A stretch of 64,000 nucleotides of DNA from positions 6,572,001-6,636,000 of the forward strand of contig NZ_CP107799.1 of the NCBI RefSeq assembly GCF_041431135.1, read 5' to 3'. This document shows positions 51,320-60,373 of this stretch, one piece after another. The DNA is from Streptomyces sp. NBC_00554. GTDB lineage: Bacteria; Actinomycetota; Actinomycetes; Streptomycetales; Streptomycetaceae. The position numbers were made by a program, and so were the translations under genes. Position 1 is the first letter of the stretch. Every line of letters begins with the position of its first letter. A model generated the notes under the pieces. That model saw only the letters and a program-made list of their open reading frames with translations, did not search any database and was not told the DNA's origin.

Positions 51320-51381
51320 CTGGGTGGGGCGGGGCGACCGTCCGGGGTCCGCGGTGCGGCGCGTGGGGTGACACTGGTCGG

Positions 51382-51834
51382 GTGACGCGAACTCTTCTGA
51401 CCTTGGCCGAAGTCGAGGCCCTCGCCCGTGAGGCGCACGCCGCCCAGACCGACAAGGCGGGGCGGCCGTACACCGAGCACCTCCACGCGGTGGCGGAGGG
51501 CGTCCGCGACCGCGGCGGCGACGACGAACAGATAGCGGCGGCCTGGCTGCACGACGCGGTCGAGGACGAGGCGCTGTCGGAGGAGTGGCTGACCGACGCC
51601 GCCCTGACGAACCGCACGAAGGCCATCGTGCTGGCGCTCACCAAGCGCGAGGGCGAGCCCCCGGAGTCGTACGCGAAACGTATCCGCACGACCCCGGGCG
51701 CCCTCCTGGTGAAGGCCTCGGACCTGGCGCACAACGCCGACCCGGCGAGGCTCGCGGTCCTCGACGAACACACCAGAGCCCGGCTGACGAAGAAGTACGC
51801 CTCGATGCGCGCCCTGCTGGGCCTCGCTCCCTGA
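51382..51834 (+). CDS. HD-domain phosphohydrolase-like protein
   Basis: 150 residues from GTG 51382. The HD motif arrangement is like that in RelA/SpoT hydrolase domains: LAREAHAAQTDKAGRPYTEHLHAVAEGVRDRGGDDEQIAAAWLHDAVEDEALSEEWL, with His in the first helix, HD in WLHDAVED and Asp in VKASDLAHN. No synthetase or TGS domain follows, so it may be a small stand-alone alarmone or nucleotide hydrolase. Open frame continues upstream into the tandem repeats, which I treat as non-coding; the ribosome binding site before GTG is weak (GGTCGG). Confidence 0.82.
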   Translation: MTRTLLTLAEVEALAREAHAAQTDKAGRPYTEHLHAVAEGVRDRGGDDEQIAAAWLHDAVEDEALSEEWLTDAALTNRTKAIVLALTKREGEPPESYAKRIRTTPGALLVKASDLAHNADPARLAVLDEHTRARLTKKYASMRALLGLAP

Positions 51835-51849
51835 ACGCGGCCAGGAGAG

Positions 51850-53055
51850 CTACGACTTGGCGGTCCCGGCCCGTTCACGGGCGAGCTCCGTCGCGTCCCG
51901 TTTGAAGGCCCACTCCATCCTGGGCTCCATCGCGAAGCGGAAGACCCGCTGGACGGGCGGCGTGCACAGCAGAGTGACGCCCGCGGCCGCGACGAGGGTC
52001 ACAAAGACCTCACCGAGCGGCTTGTGCAGCCACGCGTGGTTGAACCAGCCCCAGTACTCGCCCCCCTTGACCAGGAAGCCGTGCAGCAGATAGCCGTACA
52101 GCGTGCCCGCACCGAGCACCGTGACCCAGAGCTTGCGACGCGGCACCCAGGAAAGGAAGCACGCGGTGAGCAGCAGCGAGCAGCCGAAGAGAGCGAGCGT
52201 CATGACGGGCCCCGTCCACCACGGCGCACCCAGTTGCTGCGCGCTGTCGCGGTGGTAGAACCAGCCCGTGTTCATCCGCGGCACCGCCCAGTAGCCCACC
52301 ACCAGCGCGGTGGCGAAGACCGGCACCGACAGGATCCGGATCTCACGCCGGCGCACCAGCTGGAAGTGCTCGGGCTTCATGAACAGGCCCAGGACGAAGA
52401 ACGGCAGGAACTGCAGTACGCGCTGGAGGTCCAGATCGTCACCGATGTCCGGTGAGACGCTCGCGAGCATGGCGATGACGAGGGCGAGCGGAAGCGGCCA
52501 CCGGACCAGCTTCCACAGCGGAGTCGTCAGCCGCCAGACGAAGAGCGCGGCCAGGAACCAGGTGAGGTACAGGGGGTCGAGCACGCTGATCGACTGTCCC
52601 GGATTGTCGTCGGCCCAGCGGCTGAAGAGGGAGTACGCCACCTCGAAGACGACGTACGGCACGGCGACGCCGGTCACCAGTCGCTTGAGGCGGTCCGCAC
52701 GCATGTCGAAACTGCGCGAGAAGTAGCCGGAGATGAGGATGAAGGCCGGCATGTGGAAGGCGTACACGACGGTATAAGCCGCTTCGAGGACGCGGCTCTG
52801 GCCCTTCAGCGGCTCCCACGCGTGACCCATGGCCACGAGCACGATCGCCAGGTACTTGGCGTTGTCGAAGAACGCGTCGCGCTGTTTCGCGGGCTTGGTG
52901 CCCGGGGCGGCCGCACCGGTGGCCGCCTTCGGCGTCAGGGAGGTGGCGGCCTTCAGCGTCGGGGACGAGCGGGGACTCGGCACTCCCCGCGCCGACTGCT
53001 GCGCCGGGGGGAGTGCGGCTCCGCGATGGCCTTGCGGACGTAGCGAGTTCGTCAC
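51850..53055 (-). CDS. acyltransferase-3 family membrane protein
   Basis: 401 residues from GTG 53055 behind GGAGGGAC. An N-terminal ~60 residues of disordered Pro/Ala/Ser sequence precede ten membrane helices. The opening RDAFFDNAKYLAIVLVAMGHAWEP carries the catalytic-type His, followed by FHMPAFILISGYFSR. These mark the acyltransferase-3/OpgC-like family that transfers acyl groups to sugars or cell-envelope glycans. The acceptor is not readable. Convergent with the HD-domain gene. An in-frame ATG at 53106 lacks a ribosome binding site. Confidence 0.88.
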   Translation of the reverse strand: MTNSLRPQGHRGAALPPAQQSARGVPSPRSSPTLKAATSLTPKAATGAAAPGTKPAKQRDAFFDNAKYLAIVLVAMGHAWEPLKGQSRVLEAAYTVVYAFHMPAFILISGYFSRSFDMRADRLKRLVTGVAVPYVVFEVAYSLFSRWADDNPGQSISVLDPLYLTWFLAALFVWRLTTPLWKLVRWPLPLALVIAMLASVSPDIGDDLDLQRVLQFLPFFVLGLFMKPEHFQLVRRREIRILSVPVFATALVVGYWAVPRMNTGWFYHRDSAQQLGAPWWTGPVMTLALFGCSLLLTACFLSWVPRRKLWVTVLGAGTLYGYLLHGFLVKGGEYWGWFNHAWLHKPLGEVFVTLVAAAGVTLLCTPPVQRVFRFAMEPRMEWAFKRDATELARERAGTAKS

Positions 53056-53666
53056 AGTCCCTCCGAGGAGAAACTCGGGGAGATGATGTGTGACCTCGCT
53101 GCGCATACGGGGGACGTGGCGGCGTGGAACATCTGAGGCACCCTAGCGTTGTCTATGTGTTCCCGTAAAACCGTCGACGTCATTCCTGCTTATTGCCTGC
53201 GAGTACCCAGGAATGAGGAGGGCTTGCGGTCTGGTTCGCAAGTGACTCCTTATATCGATTTGCTTACCACATGCGGTCGTTCTGTCCTTATTCATCCCGA
53301 CTAAATGGTGCATAAGTCCCGCGGGTGACTCTGGCGGCATGTCCGGTTCGTGGGGTTTTTGTGGCCCGCTCAGGGAGTCTGCGATGTGCCTGTGGCAACA
53401 ATTCGAATTACCTGCGAACAGGATGTGTGGGTATGGAAACGGTCGCTCTGAATTTCCTATGAGGACACACCTTCGAATTACGGTGCACAGCACCGCTGTT
53501 CGCTTGGCCGGAGGGGTAACGGCGGTGCGGGGGCCGGGAGTCCGTGGCCGACGATGTGTCACCCGCGGCATGACGAAGCCGGGTTGGTGGCACGATGGTT
53601 CTGGCGGGGGTGTGGGGCTGCATCCCCGGGCCGGGAGAGCGGACCGACCGTAGGGTGTGATCAGTT
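53056..53666. other. 611-bp gene-poor, AT-richer stretch
   Basis: No frame on either strand shows convincing coding bias. Visible elements are an inverted repeat CATTCCTG (53181-53188) / CAGGAATG (53208-53215), the palindrome AATTCGAATT (53400-53409), and TTCGAATTAC at 53402 and again at 53472, exactly 70 bp apart. The base composition between about 53150 and 53480 is clearly lower in GC than the surroundings. It may hold promoters for both flanking genes or a small RNA. Confidence 0.5.
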
Positions 53667-53861
53667 GTGGCCATTTCGCTGTCAGTGGTGCTGCTGTTGG
53701 GGATCGTCCTGGTGGTGTTGATACGGGGTGGATCGATCAAGGGAGGGCCGGCGGCGGTAGCCGTGCTCTTCGGCTTCTTCCTCGCGTCCACAGGCATGGC
53801 GGACGACATACAACGGTTCCTCAACTCGGTGGCGGAGACCATCAACTCGATCCAGTTCTGA
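53667..53861 (+). CDS. small membrane protein of unknown function
   Basis: 64 residues from GTG 53667. Two hydrophobic segments, ISLSVVLLLGIVLVVLI and AAVAVLFGFFLASTG, are joined by RGGSIKGGP. The tail MADDIQRFLNSVAETINSIQF is amphipathic. The sequence has the feel of a conserved Streptomyces small protein, but I know no function. The ribosome binding site is weak (AGGGTG, 14 bp away). Confidence 0.7.
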   Translation: MAISLSVVLLLGIVLVVLIRGGSIKGGPAAVAVLFGFFLASTGMADDIQRFLNSVAETINSIQF

Positions 53862-54022
53862 GCGGACGGCCGCGCCCGGCGAGAGCGCCCCGCGACGAGA
53901 GCCGGGCCGCGGGGACTCCACCATGCCTGCATGCCATAGGGCCCGGATGTCATGCGGGGGCGACGCCCGTGAACGCACTTGGGGCCCGGTTCCGTGGAAC
54001 CGGGCCCCAAGCGACTACGAAG

Positions 54023-54093
54023 AGCGGGCGACGGGAATCGAACCCGCGTAGCTAGTTTGGAAGACTAGGGCTCTACCATTGAGCTACGCCCGC
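54023..54093 (-). tRNA. tRNA-Gly (anticodon TCC)
   Basis: 71 nt. Acceptor stem GCGGGCG/CGCCCGC, D-arm GCTCAATGGTAGAGC, anticodon arm with CTTCCAA (TCC), and T-arm GCGGGTTCGATTCCCGT. CCA is not encoded. Reads glycine GGA (and GGG by wobble). Confidence 0.95.
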
Positions 54094-54244
54094 ACAGGAC
54101 GCACCGCAGGTCAGTGACCGCGGCACAGAAAGCATCGTAGCGGGTCGCACCCCTTCGTCGCACACCCCGTTACGTGCCCCGTGCACGCTCCTGAAATGCG
54201 GCAGCCGTGCCCCCTGGGGGCATGTACCCTACGTGTCGCACCGA

Positions 54245-54321
54245 CGGGGTGTGGCGCAGCTTGGTAGCGCGTCCGCTTTGGGAGCGGAAGGCCGTGGGTT
54301 CAAATCCCGCCACCCCGACCA
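54245..54321 (+). tRNA. tRNA-Pro (anticodon TGG)
   Basis: 77 nt including encoded CCA. Acceptor stem CGGGGTG/CACCCCG, D-arm GCGCAGCTTGGTAGCGC, anticodon loop CTTTGGGA (TGG) and T-arm GTGGGTTCAAATCCCGC. Upstream of tig in the same direction. Confidence 0.95.
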
Positions 54322-54531
54322 CCGTGCCGGACCATCGGGCCGGACGATGTCAAGATCGCCTTTTGGGCCGTGTACCGCCTGCGGTTACTATGCAAGCTGC
54401 GCGCCCGTATGTCTGCACTGTTACGTCTCTCAAGGGCCGCGAATCCGCCTCAGTGCTCCGGTCGACTCAGCAGAAGTCGGCAGACGCACGCAGCAGAACC
54501 CCCAAGAAGTCAGCCACAAGGAGACCGAACC

Positions 54532-55920
54532 GTGAAGAGCGCCGTGGAGACCCTGAACCCGACTCGGGTTCGGCTCAGCATTGAGGTGCCCTTCGAGGAG
54601 CTCAAGGACAGCCTCGACGCGGCGTACAAGAAGATCAACCAGCAGGTCACGGTGAAGGGGTTCCGGAAGGGCAAGATCCCGGCGCGCGTCATCGACCAGC
54701 GGTTCGGTCGCGGCGCCGTGCTGGAGGAAGCCGTCAACGACGCGCTCCCGAAGTTCTACACCGAAGCGGTCAACGAGGCTGAGCTGAACGTCCTCGGCCA
54801 GCCCGAGGTCGACATCACCGAGCTGAAGGACGGCGAGACGCTGAACTTCACCGCCGAGGTCGATGTCCGCCCGACCATTGAGATCCCGGACTACTCCGGC
54901 ATCGAGGTCGAGGTCGACGCCGTCGAGGTCAGCGACGAGGACGTCGAGAAGGCCGTCACCGAGCTGCGCGAGCGCTTCGCCTCGACCTCCCCGGTCGAGC
55001 GCGCCGCCCAGGACGGCGACGTCGTCACCCTCGATCTGGAGGCCAAGGTCGACGGAGAGGTGCTGGAGGACGGCATCGCCTCCGACGTCTCGTACACGAT
55101 CGGTTCCGGCGAGCTGCTCGACGGCATCGACGAGGCCGTGAAGGGCCTGGAGGCCGGTGGCGAGACCACCTTCACCTCCGAGCTCAAGGGCGGCTCGGCA
55201 ACCGGCAAGGAGGCCGAGGTCGCCGTCAAGGTCACCCAGGTCGCCGCGCGCGAACTGCCCGAGCTGGACGACGACTTCGCGCAGCTCGCGTCCGAGTTCG
55301 ACACCCTCGACGAGCTCAAGGCCGACAGCCGCAAGCGCCTCGAGAACATGAAGCAGTACGACCAGGCCACGCAGGCCCAGGAGCGCGTCCTGGAGAAGCT
55401 GCTCGAGCTGGTCGAGGTCCCGGTCCCCGAGAAGCTGCTCGCGGACGAGATCAACACCCGTAAGCACAACCTCGAGCACCACCAGCTCGGCCAGATGGGC
55501 CTCGACCTCGAGAAGTACCTCGAGATCCAGGGCAAGACGGCCGAGGAGTTCGACGCCGAGACCGAGGAAGCCGCGGTCAAGGGCATCAAGACGCAGTTCG
55601 TCCTGGACGAGCTCGTCAACAAGGAGAAGCTGAACGTCAACCAGGAGGAGCTCACCGAGCACCTCATGCGGCGCGCCGCCTCCTCCGGCATGTCCCCCGA
55701 CCAGTTCGCCCAGGCCGTCGTCGAAGGCGGCCAGGTCCCGATGCTGGTCGGCGAGGTCGCTCGCGGCAAGGCCCTCGCGGTCGTCGTCGAGGCCGCCGTC
55801 GTCAAGGACACCAACGGCGAGGTCGTGGACCTCGACGACGAGGACGAGACCGAGACGGCGACCGAGGTCGCCGCCGAGGCCACGGACGGCGACGCCGCCG
55901 AGGACAAGACCGAGGCCTGA
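54532..55920 (+). CDS. tig: trigger factor (ribosome-associated chaperone, PPIase)
   Basis: 462 residues from GTG 54532 behind AAGGAG. The N-terminal ribosome-binding domain has the signature GFRKGKIP (GFRxGKxP, about residues 43-50). A FKBP-type peptidyl-prolyl isomerase domain follows ([21 protein letters not shown], about 160-245), then the helical C-terminal chaperone arms. A very acidic tail ends the protein ([27 protein letters not shown]). It meets nascent chains at the ribosome exit. The tig-clpP1-clpP2-clpX order is the standard Streptomyces arrangement. Confidence 0.97.
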   Translation: MKSAVETLNPTRVRLSIEVPFEELKDSLDAAYKKINQQVTVKGFRKGKIPARVIDQRFGRGAVLEEAVNDALPKFYTEAVNEAELNVLGQPEVDITELKDGETLNFTAEVDVRPTIEIPDYSGIEVEVDAVEVSDEDVEKAVTELRERFASTSPVERAAQDGDVVTLDLEAKVDGEVLEDGIASDVSYTIGSGELLDGIDEAVKGLEAGGETTFTSELKGGSATGKEAEVAVKVTQVAARELPELDDDFAQLASEFDTLDELKADSRKRLENMKQYDQATQAQERVLEKLLELVEVPVPEKLLADEINTRKHNLEHHQLGQMGLDLEKYLEIQGKTAEEFDAETEEAAVKGIKTQFVLDELVNKEKLNVNQEELTEHLMRRAASSGMSPDQFAQAVVEGGQVPMLVGEVARGKALAVVVEAAVVKDTNGEVVDLDDEDETETATEVAAEATDGDAAEDKTEA

Positions 55921-55938
55921 CCGCCCCACTAGTACGCC

Positions 55939-55979
55939 ACGACGGCCCCCGGGGACTTCTTGCCCCCGGGGGCCGTCGT
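55939..55979 (+). terminator. terminator after tig
   Basis: ACGACGGCCCCCGGG and CCCGGGGGCCGTCGT are perfect 15-bp complements around an 11-nt loop, 19 bp after the tig stop. Confidence 0.88.
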
Positions 55980-55984
55980 CTCCT

Positions 55985-56102
55985 CAGGGGCGCGGGGAAC
56001 TGCGCGAGCAACCCACGACAGGCCGCACCCGCCGATGGGCCGCCCGTGGCAGACGCGTCTGCGGCCTTCAGGGGGCTGAGCGCGCAGTTCCCCGCGCCCC
56101 TG
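55985..56102. repeat. long inverted repeat between tig and clpP1
   Basis: 22-bp perfect arms lie at 55985-56006 and 56081-56102 (CAGGGGCGCGGGGAACTGCG and its complement at the ends). The 74-bp centre has AGACGCGTCT. The arm sequence is of a type I recall as common in Streptomyces intergenic regions. The 426-bp gap also holds the ClgR-like box downstream. Confidence 0.8.
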
Positions 56103-56144
56103 CCGGGGTCCACTGAGCCCCCGTTCAAGCCAGTGCAACGCATG

Positions 56145-56158
56145 CGCTCACAGCGAAC
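56145..56158. promoter_or_regulatory. ClgR-type box upstream of clpP1
   Basis: On the minus strand GTTCGCTGTGAGCG fits the GTTCGC-N5-GCG motif bound by ClgR, the activator of clpP1clpP2 in Streptomyces. It lies 190 bp before the clpP1 start. Confidence 0.65.
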
Positions 56159-56346
56159 AGTTCCTTCTCCGGGATTCCCCGGAGGGACCCGCGCGTTAGG
56201 GTCCATGAAGACGAGGGCAGGGGAGTCCCCGAAGCCGCCCAGAGGCGGTGTGCAGCCGCTCCCGTGGCGGTGCAGCACCGGGGTCCCACGCCCCAGCCGA
56301 AGACGTGAGACGGCCCGGCGCCGTCGTAAGACGAGCAGGTGGATAC

Positions 56347-56964
56347 GTGACGAATCTGATGCCCACAGCTGCCGGCGACCCTATCGGTGGTGGCCTCGGC
56401 GACCAGGTCTACAACCGGCTGCTCGGCGAGCGGATCATCTTCCTCGGCCAGGCGGTCGACGACGACATCGCCAACAAGATCACCGCGCAGTTGCTGCTCC
56501 TTGCCTCCGACCCGGAGAAGGACATCTTCCTCTACATCAACAGCCCCGGCGGCTCGATCACTGCCGGTATGGCGATCTACGACACCATGCAGTACATCAA
56601 GAACGATGTGGTGACGATCGCCATGGGCATGGCGGCCTCGATGGGCCAGTTCCTGCTCAGCGCCGGCACCCCCGGCAAGCGCTTCGCGCTGCCGAACGCC
56701 GAGATCCTGATCCACCAGCCCTCGGCCGGCCTCGCCGGCTCCGCGTCGGACATCAAGATCCACGCCGAGCGGCTGCTGCACACCAAGAAGCGGATGGCGG
56801 AGCTGACCTCCTTCCACACCGGCCAGACCGTGGAGCAGATCACCCGCGACTCGGACCGCGACCGCTGGTTCGACCCGGTCGAGGCCAAGGCGTACGGCCT
56901 CATCGACGACATCATGCCCACCGCTGCCGCTATGCCGGGCGGCGGCGGCACCGGGGCGGCGTAA
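56347..56964 (+). CDS. clpP1: ATP-dependent Clp protease proteolytic subunit 1
   Basis: 205 residues from GTG 56347 behind AGGTGG. Triad by alignment: Ser98 ([10 protein letters not shown]), His123 (ILIHQPSAG) and Asp172 (RDSDRDRWF). [19 protein letters not shown] is the handle region. The N-terminal [12 protein letters not shown] agrees with the known Streptomyces ClpP1. It forms the proteolytic chamber with ClpP2 and receives substrates from ClpX or ClpC. Followed 118 bp later by clpP2, with GC-rich short repeats CCCC(A/C)GGGCGGCGC in the spacer. Confidence 0.97.
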   Translation: MTNLMPTAAGDPIGGGLGDQVYNRLLGERIIFLGQAVDDDIANKITAQLLLLASDPEKDIFLYINSPGGSITAGMAIYDTMQYIKNDVVTIAMGMAASMGQFLLSAGTPGKRFALPNAEILIHQPSAGLAGSASDIKIHAERLLHTKKRMAELTSFHTGQTVEQITRDSDRDRWFDPVEAKAYGLIDDIMPTAAAMPGGGGTGAA

Positions 56965-57082
56965 GCCCCTCAGCGCTCCCCAGGGCGGCGCGGGCCTCTC
57001 CATCGCCCCCACGGGGCGGCGCAGGGCCTTCAGCGCCCCCAGTCGACCGCCTCAGCCCTTTCCAGGCTCTTCAGGAGACACA

Positions 57083-57763
57083 GTGAACGACTACCCCGGC
57101 AGCGGCCTCTTCGCCCGCACGCAGGCCGAGTACACCGGTCCTCGCGCGGAGTCCCGCTACGTCATCCCGCGCTTCGTCGAGCGCACCTCGCAGGGCGTGC
57201 GTGAGTACGACCCGTACGCGAAGCTGTTCGAGGAGCGCGTGATCTTCCTCGGCGTGCAGATCGACGACGCCTCCGCCAACGACGTCATGGCGCAGCTGCT
57301 GTGCCTGGAGTCGATGGACCCCGACCGCGATATTTCGGTCTACATCAACAGCCCCGGTGGCTCATTCACGGCGCTCACGGCGATTTACGACACGATGCAG
57401 TTCGTGAAGCCGGACATCCAGACGGTCTGCATGGGCCAGGCAGCTTCGGCCGCCGCGATCCTGCTGGCCGCCGGTACGCCGGGCAAGCGCATGGCGCTTC
57501 CGAACGCCCGTGTGCTGATCCACCAGCCCTACAGCGAGACCGGCCGCGGCCAGGTCTCGGACCTCGAAATCGCTGCGAACGAGATCCTCCGGATGCGTGC
57601 GCAGCTGGAAGACATGCTGGCCAAGCACTCGACCACGCCGATCGAGAAGATCCGCGAGGACATCGAGCGCGACAAGATCCTCACCGCTGAGGACGCGCTG
57701 GCGTACGGCTTGATCGACCAGATCATCTCCACCCGGAAGATGAACAACAACGCGGTCGTCTGA
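57083..57763 (+). CDS. clpP2: ATP-dependent Clp protease proteolytic subunit 2
   Basis: 226 residues from GTG 57083 behind CAGGAG. Ser122 ([10 protein letters not shown]), His147 (VLIHQPYSE) and an Asp in EDIERDKIL form the triad. The N-terminal ~40 residues (including [24 protein letters not shown]) are longer than in ClpP1, consistent with a propeptide. It pairs with ClpP1 in the degradation complex. The operon is expected to be controlled by ClgR. Confidence 0.97.
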   Translation: MNDYPGSGLFARTQAEYTGPRAESRYVIPRFVERTSQGVREYDPYAKLFEERVIFLGVQIDDASANDVMAQLLCLESMDPDRDISVYINSPGGSFTALTAIYDTMQFVKPDIQTVCMGQAASAAAILLAAGTPGKRMALPNARVLIHQPYSETGRGQVSDLEIAANEILRMRAQLEDMLAKHSTTPIEKIREDIERDKILTAEDALAYGLIDQIISTRKMNNNAVV

Positions 57764-57788
57764 CGTATCCCTGTAGCATCTGCCGCTC

Positions 57789-57824
57789 CTTGACGCGGTT
57801 CACGACAAAGTGAACCGCGCCAAG
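57789..57824 (+). terminator. hairpin between clpP2 and clpX
   Basis: CGCGGTTCAC (57794-57803) and GTGAACCGCG (57810-57819) form a perfect stem with flanking CTTG/CAAG extending it past one mismatch; the loop is GACAAA. No run of T follows. It may terminate or attenuate transcription from clpP1P2 into clpX, or protect the mRNA end. Confidence 0.6.
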
Positions 57825-57923
57825 GGGGGCCCGAACGGGGGGCTAGGCAAGGTACCGTCGGACATAAGGCAGCACCAGGAGCCGCTGGACCTAGGCGTCT
57901 CCCAGGCGAAGGGGAAGCACACC

Positions 57924-59210
57924 GTGGCACGCATCGGTGACGGCGGCGATCTGCTCAAGTGCTCGTTCTGTGGCAAGAGCCAGAAGCAGGTCAAGAAGCT
58001 CATCGCAGGCCCTGGTGTGTACATCTGCGACGAGTGCATCGATCTCTGCAACGAGATCATCGAGGAAGAACTCGCGGAGACGAGCGAGGTGCGCTGGGAG
58101 GAACTTCCCAAGCCTCGCGAGATCTACGAGTTCCTCGAGGGGTACGTCGTAGGCCAGGAGCCGGCCAAGAAGGCGCTCTCGGTCGCGGTGTACAACCACT
58201 ACAAGCGCGTCCAGGCCGGTGAGAACAGCACGGGTCAGAACCGCGAGGACGCCATCGAGTTGGCGAAGTCCAACATCCTGCTCCTCGGCCCGACGGGTTC
58301 CGGCAAGACCCTTCTCGCGCAGACCCTGGCCCGCATGCTGAACGTTCCGTTCGCCATCGCGGACGCGACGGCGCTGACGGAGGCCGGGTACGTCGGCGAG
58401 GACGTCGAGAACATTCTGCTGAAGCTCATCCAGGCAGCGGACTACGACGTCAAGAAGGCCGAGACCGGCATCATCTACATCGACGAGATCGACAAGGTCG
58501 CGCGGAAGAGCGAGAACCCCTCGATCACCCGCGACGTGTCCGGCGAGGGCGTCCAGCAGGCCCTGCTGAAGATCCTCGAAGGCACCACGGCCTCGGTCCC
58601 GCCGCAGGGCGGACGCAAGCACCCGCATCAGGAGTTCATCCAGATCGACACGACGAACGTCCTGTTCATCGTGGGCGGCGCCTTCGCGGGCCTGGAGAAG
58701 CTCATCGAGTCGCGGGCCGGCGCCAAGGGCATCGGCTTCGGCGCGACGATCCGCTCGAAGCGGGAGATCGAGGCCAAGGACCAGTTCGAGGACGTCATGC
58801 CCGAGGACCTGGTCAAGTTCGGCATGATCCCCGAGTTCATCGGCCGCCTCCCCGTCATCACCTCGGTCCACAACCTGGACCGCGAAGCCCTTCTCCAGAT
58901 CCTCGTCGAGCCCCGCAACGCACTGGTGAAGCAGTACCAGCGCCTCTTCGAACTCGACGGCGTGGAGCTGGACTTCGAGAGCGAGGCCCTCGAAGCCATC
59001 GCCGACCAGGCCATCCTCCGCAAGACCGGCGCCCGCGGTCTGCGCGCCATCATGGAGGAAGTCCTCATGTCCGTGATGTACGAGGTCCCGTCCCGCAAGG
59101 ACGTGGCCCGCGTCGTCATCACCGCGGACGTCGTCCACTCGAACGTGAACCCGACACTGATCCCGCGGGACTCGCGGGGCCGCGGCCCGGGCGAGCAGAA
59201 GACGGCGTAG
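57924..59210 (+). CDS. clpX: ATP-dependent Clp protease ATP-binding subunit ClpX
   Basis: 428 residues from GTG 57924 behind AAGGGGAAG. The N-terminal zinc-binding domain has CSFCGKSQ and CDECIDLC. The AAA+ core has Walker A GPTGSGKT, Walker [10 protein letters not shown], the GYVGEDVE pore loop, the RKH loop (GGRKHPH) and the sensor-2 Arg in [11 protein letters not shown]. The IGF-type ClpP docking loop reads KGIGFGA. It unfolds tagged proteins for ClpP1P2. Separated from clpP2 by a hairpin. Confidence 0.98.
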   Translation: MARIGDGGDLLKCSFCGKSQKQVKKLIAGPGVYICDECIDLCNEIIEEELAETSEVRWEELPKPREIYEFLEGYVVGQEPAKKALSVAVYNHYKRVQAGENSTGQNREDAIELAKSNILLLGPTGSGKTLLAQTLARMLNVPFAIADATALTEAGYVGEDVENILLKLIQAADYDVKKAETGIIYIDEIDKVARKSENPSITRDVSGEGVQQALLKILEGTTASVPPQGGRKHPHQEFIQIDTTNVLFIVGGAFAGLEKLIESRAGAKGIGFGATIRSKREIEAKDQFEDVMPEDLVKFGMIPEFIGRLPVITSVHNLDREALLQILVEPRNALVKQYQRLFELDGVELDFESEALEAIADQAILRKTGARGLRAIMEEVLMSVMYEVPSRKDVARVVITADVVHSNVNPTLIPRDSRGRGPGEQKTA

Positions 59211-59221
59211 GCAGATCTCTT

Positions 59222-59265
59222 ACGACGAAGGGGCCCCGGTCAACCGACCGGGGCCCCTTCGTCGT
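59222..59265. terminator. terminator after clpX
   Basis: 20-bp perfect arms (59222-59241 and 59246-59265, ACGACGAAGGGGCCCCGGTC and complement) around AACC, between convergent genes. Confidence 0.9.
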
Positions 59266-59277
59266 TGACGCGCGGGG

Positions 59278-60237
59278 TCAGATCTTGACCCGAACTTCCT
59301 TACGGAACTTGGCGGTTGTCTCGGCGGCGGCGTCGAGGTCGGCGCCCTTGCCCGCCATGATGCTGGCCATGTCCATCGAGATGGTGACGCCGAGGGTGCT
59401 GTTGTCGCCCCAGATGCACACCGGCATGCTGAACTCCGAGGGGCCGGACTCATCGGTGGAACCGGCCTCGGTGTTCGTGAACTTGGTCTCCTGGCACTTG
59501 AGGATCGCGCCGTCGAGACCCGCGGGCGTGAAGGTCTTCGGGCTGCCGACGACCTCGCCCTCGCTGTCGTCCTCGCCCGCGCTCTTCTTCATGTCGGCGA
59601 ACATGGCGTCGACGGCCTTCTCCGGGTCCTCGACGGTGCCGTAGACGCCCATGAACTGGAGCATCTTCTGCGCCAGCGGGTTGCTGTCGTCGCCCGCCGT
59701 GTACGCGGCATCCACGTCCTTGGCGTCCGTGACGCCGGCGTCCTCGGCGGTCTTGAGGTCCTTCTCGTCGAAGCCGCCGCTGCTGTCCGAGCTGCTGCCC
59801 TTCGTGTACTCGTCGCTGAGCACCTTCGCGGGCGTGGTCAGCTTGTGCGGGCCGTCGTCCGCCACGTCCGAGCTGCTGCCGGTGCTGCCGAGGACCAGGT
59901 ACGCCCCCACGGCGATCGCGGCGACGACCGCCACCGCGCCGATGATGAGGGCCGTCTTCTTCTTGCCGCCGCCGGGCGGGGGCGGCTGCGGAACGCCGTA
60001 GGGCTGCTGGCCGTAGGGAGCCTGGCCGTACGGCGGCGTCTGCGGCGGGCCGCCCGGGGCACCCTGCTGGGGGTAGCCGTAGCCGGGCTGAGCGGGGGGA
60101 GCCTGCTGCGGGTACCCATAGCCGGGCTGGGGGGCGGCCTGCGGCTGCTGGGGCTGCTGGCCGTAGGGGCCCGGCTGACCGTACGGTCCGGGCTGCTGGG
60201 GCTGCCCGCCGTACGGGCCCGGCTGGTTGTAGCTCAT
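59278..60237 (-). CDS. membrane protein with Pro/Gln/Gly/Tyr-rich cytoplasmic head and secreted tail
   Basis: 319 residues from ATG 60237 behind GGAGGGG. Residues 1-90 are low-complexity, built of GPYGQ, PQQP and GYGYPQQ repeats. A KKK stop-transfer patch and one membrane helix follow (about 94-117, ALIIGAVAVVAAIAVGAYLVLG). The exported domain of about 200 residues carries a cysteine pair (ILKCQETKF, PVCIWGDNSTLGV). The layout is common in Streptomyces. The head could drive protein-protein contacts; no enzymatic motif is present. Function unknown. Confidence 0.8.
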   Translation of the reverse strand: MSYNQPGPYGGQPQQPGPYGQPGPYGQQPQQPQAAPQPGYGYPQQAPPAQPGYGYPQQGAPGGPPQTPPYGQAPYGQQPYGVPQPPPPGGGKKKTALIIGAVAVVAAIAVGAYLVLGSTGSSSDVADDGPHKLTTPAKVLSDEYTKGSSSDSSGGFDEKDLKTAEDAGVTDAKDVDAAYTAGDDSNPLAQKMLQFMGVYGTVEDPEKAVDAMFADMKKSAGEDDSEGEVVGSPKTFTPAGLDGAILKCQETKFTNTEAGSTDESGPSEFSMPVCIWGDNSTLGVTISMDMASIMAGKGADLDAAAETTAKFRKEVRVKI

Positions 60238-60373
60238 TACTGGGTTCCCCTCCAGAAGCTTATGTGTTCCTGACATCCTGGCGTACAGGTCAGGGACGCA
60301 CGTCCTCGGGGGCCGCACCGTTACGAAGTAAACGCGTTTCGGGACACCCCCGTGACGCCTCTAAACTGACTCC

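Noticed and set aside
50842-51381. Long open frame through the 96-bp array, in frame with the HD-domain gene, giving a protein with 32-residue repeats
   Set aside because: The repeat length is a multiple of three, so the frame stays open by chance. The same DNA is open on the other strand too, and the repeat occurs as non-coding elsewhere. The HD gene has its own GTG start.
53339-53653. 104-codon open frame before the small membrane protein gene
   Set aside because: Composition is unlike the other proteins here, with no ribosome binding site and no hydrophobic or domain pattern.
54023-54321. tRNA genes as an integration site with an element beside them
   Set aside because: No integrase, att duplication or phage-like gene is seen on either side.
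54430-55929. 499-codon frame antisense to tig and similar antisense frames over malQ, asd, valS and the metallophosphoesterase
   Set aside because: Shadow frames of strongly biased genes; no family resemblance and no start signals.
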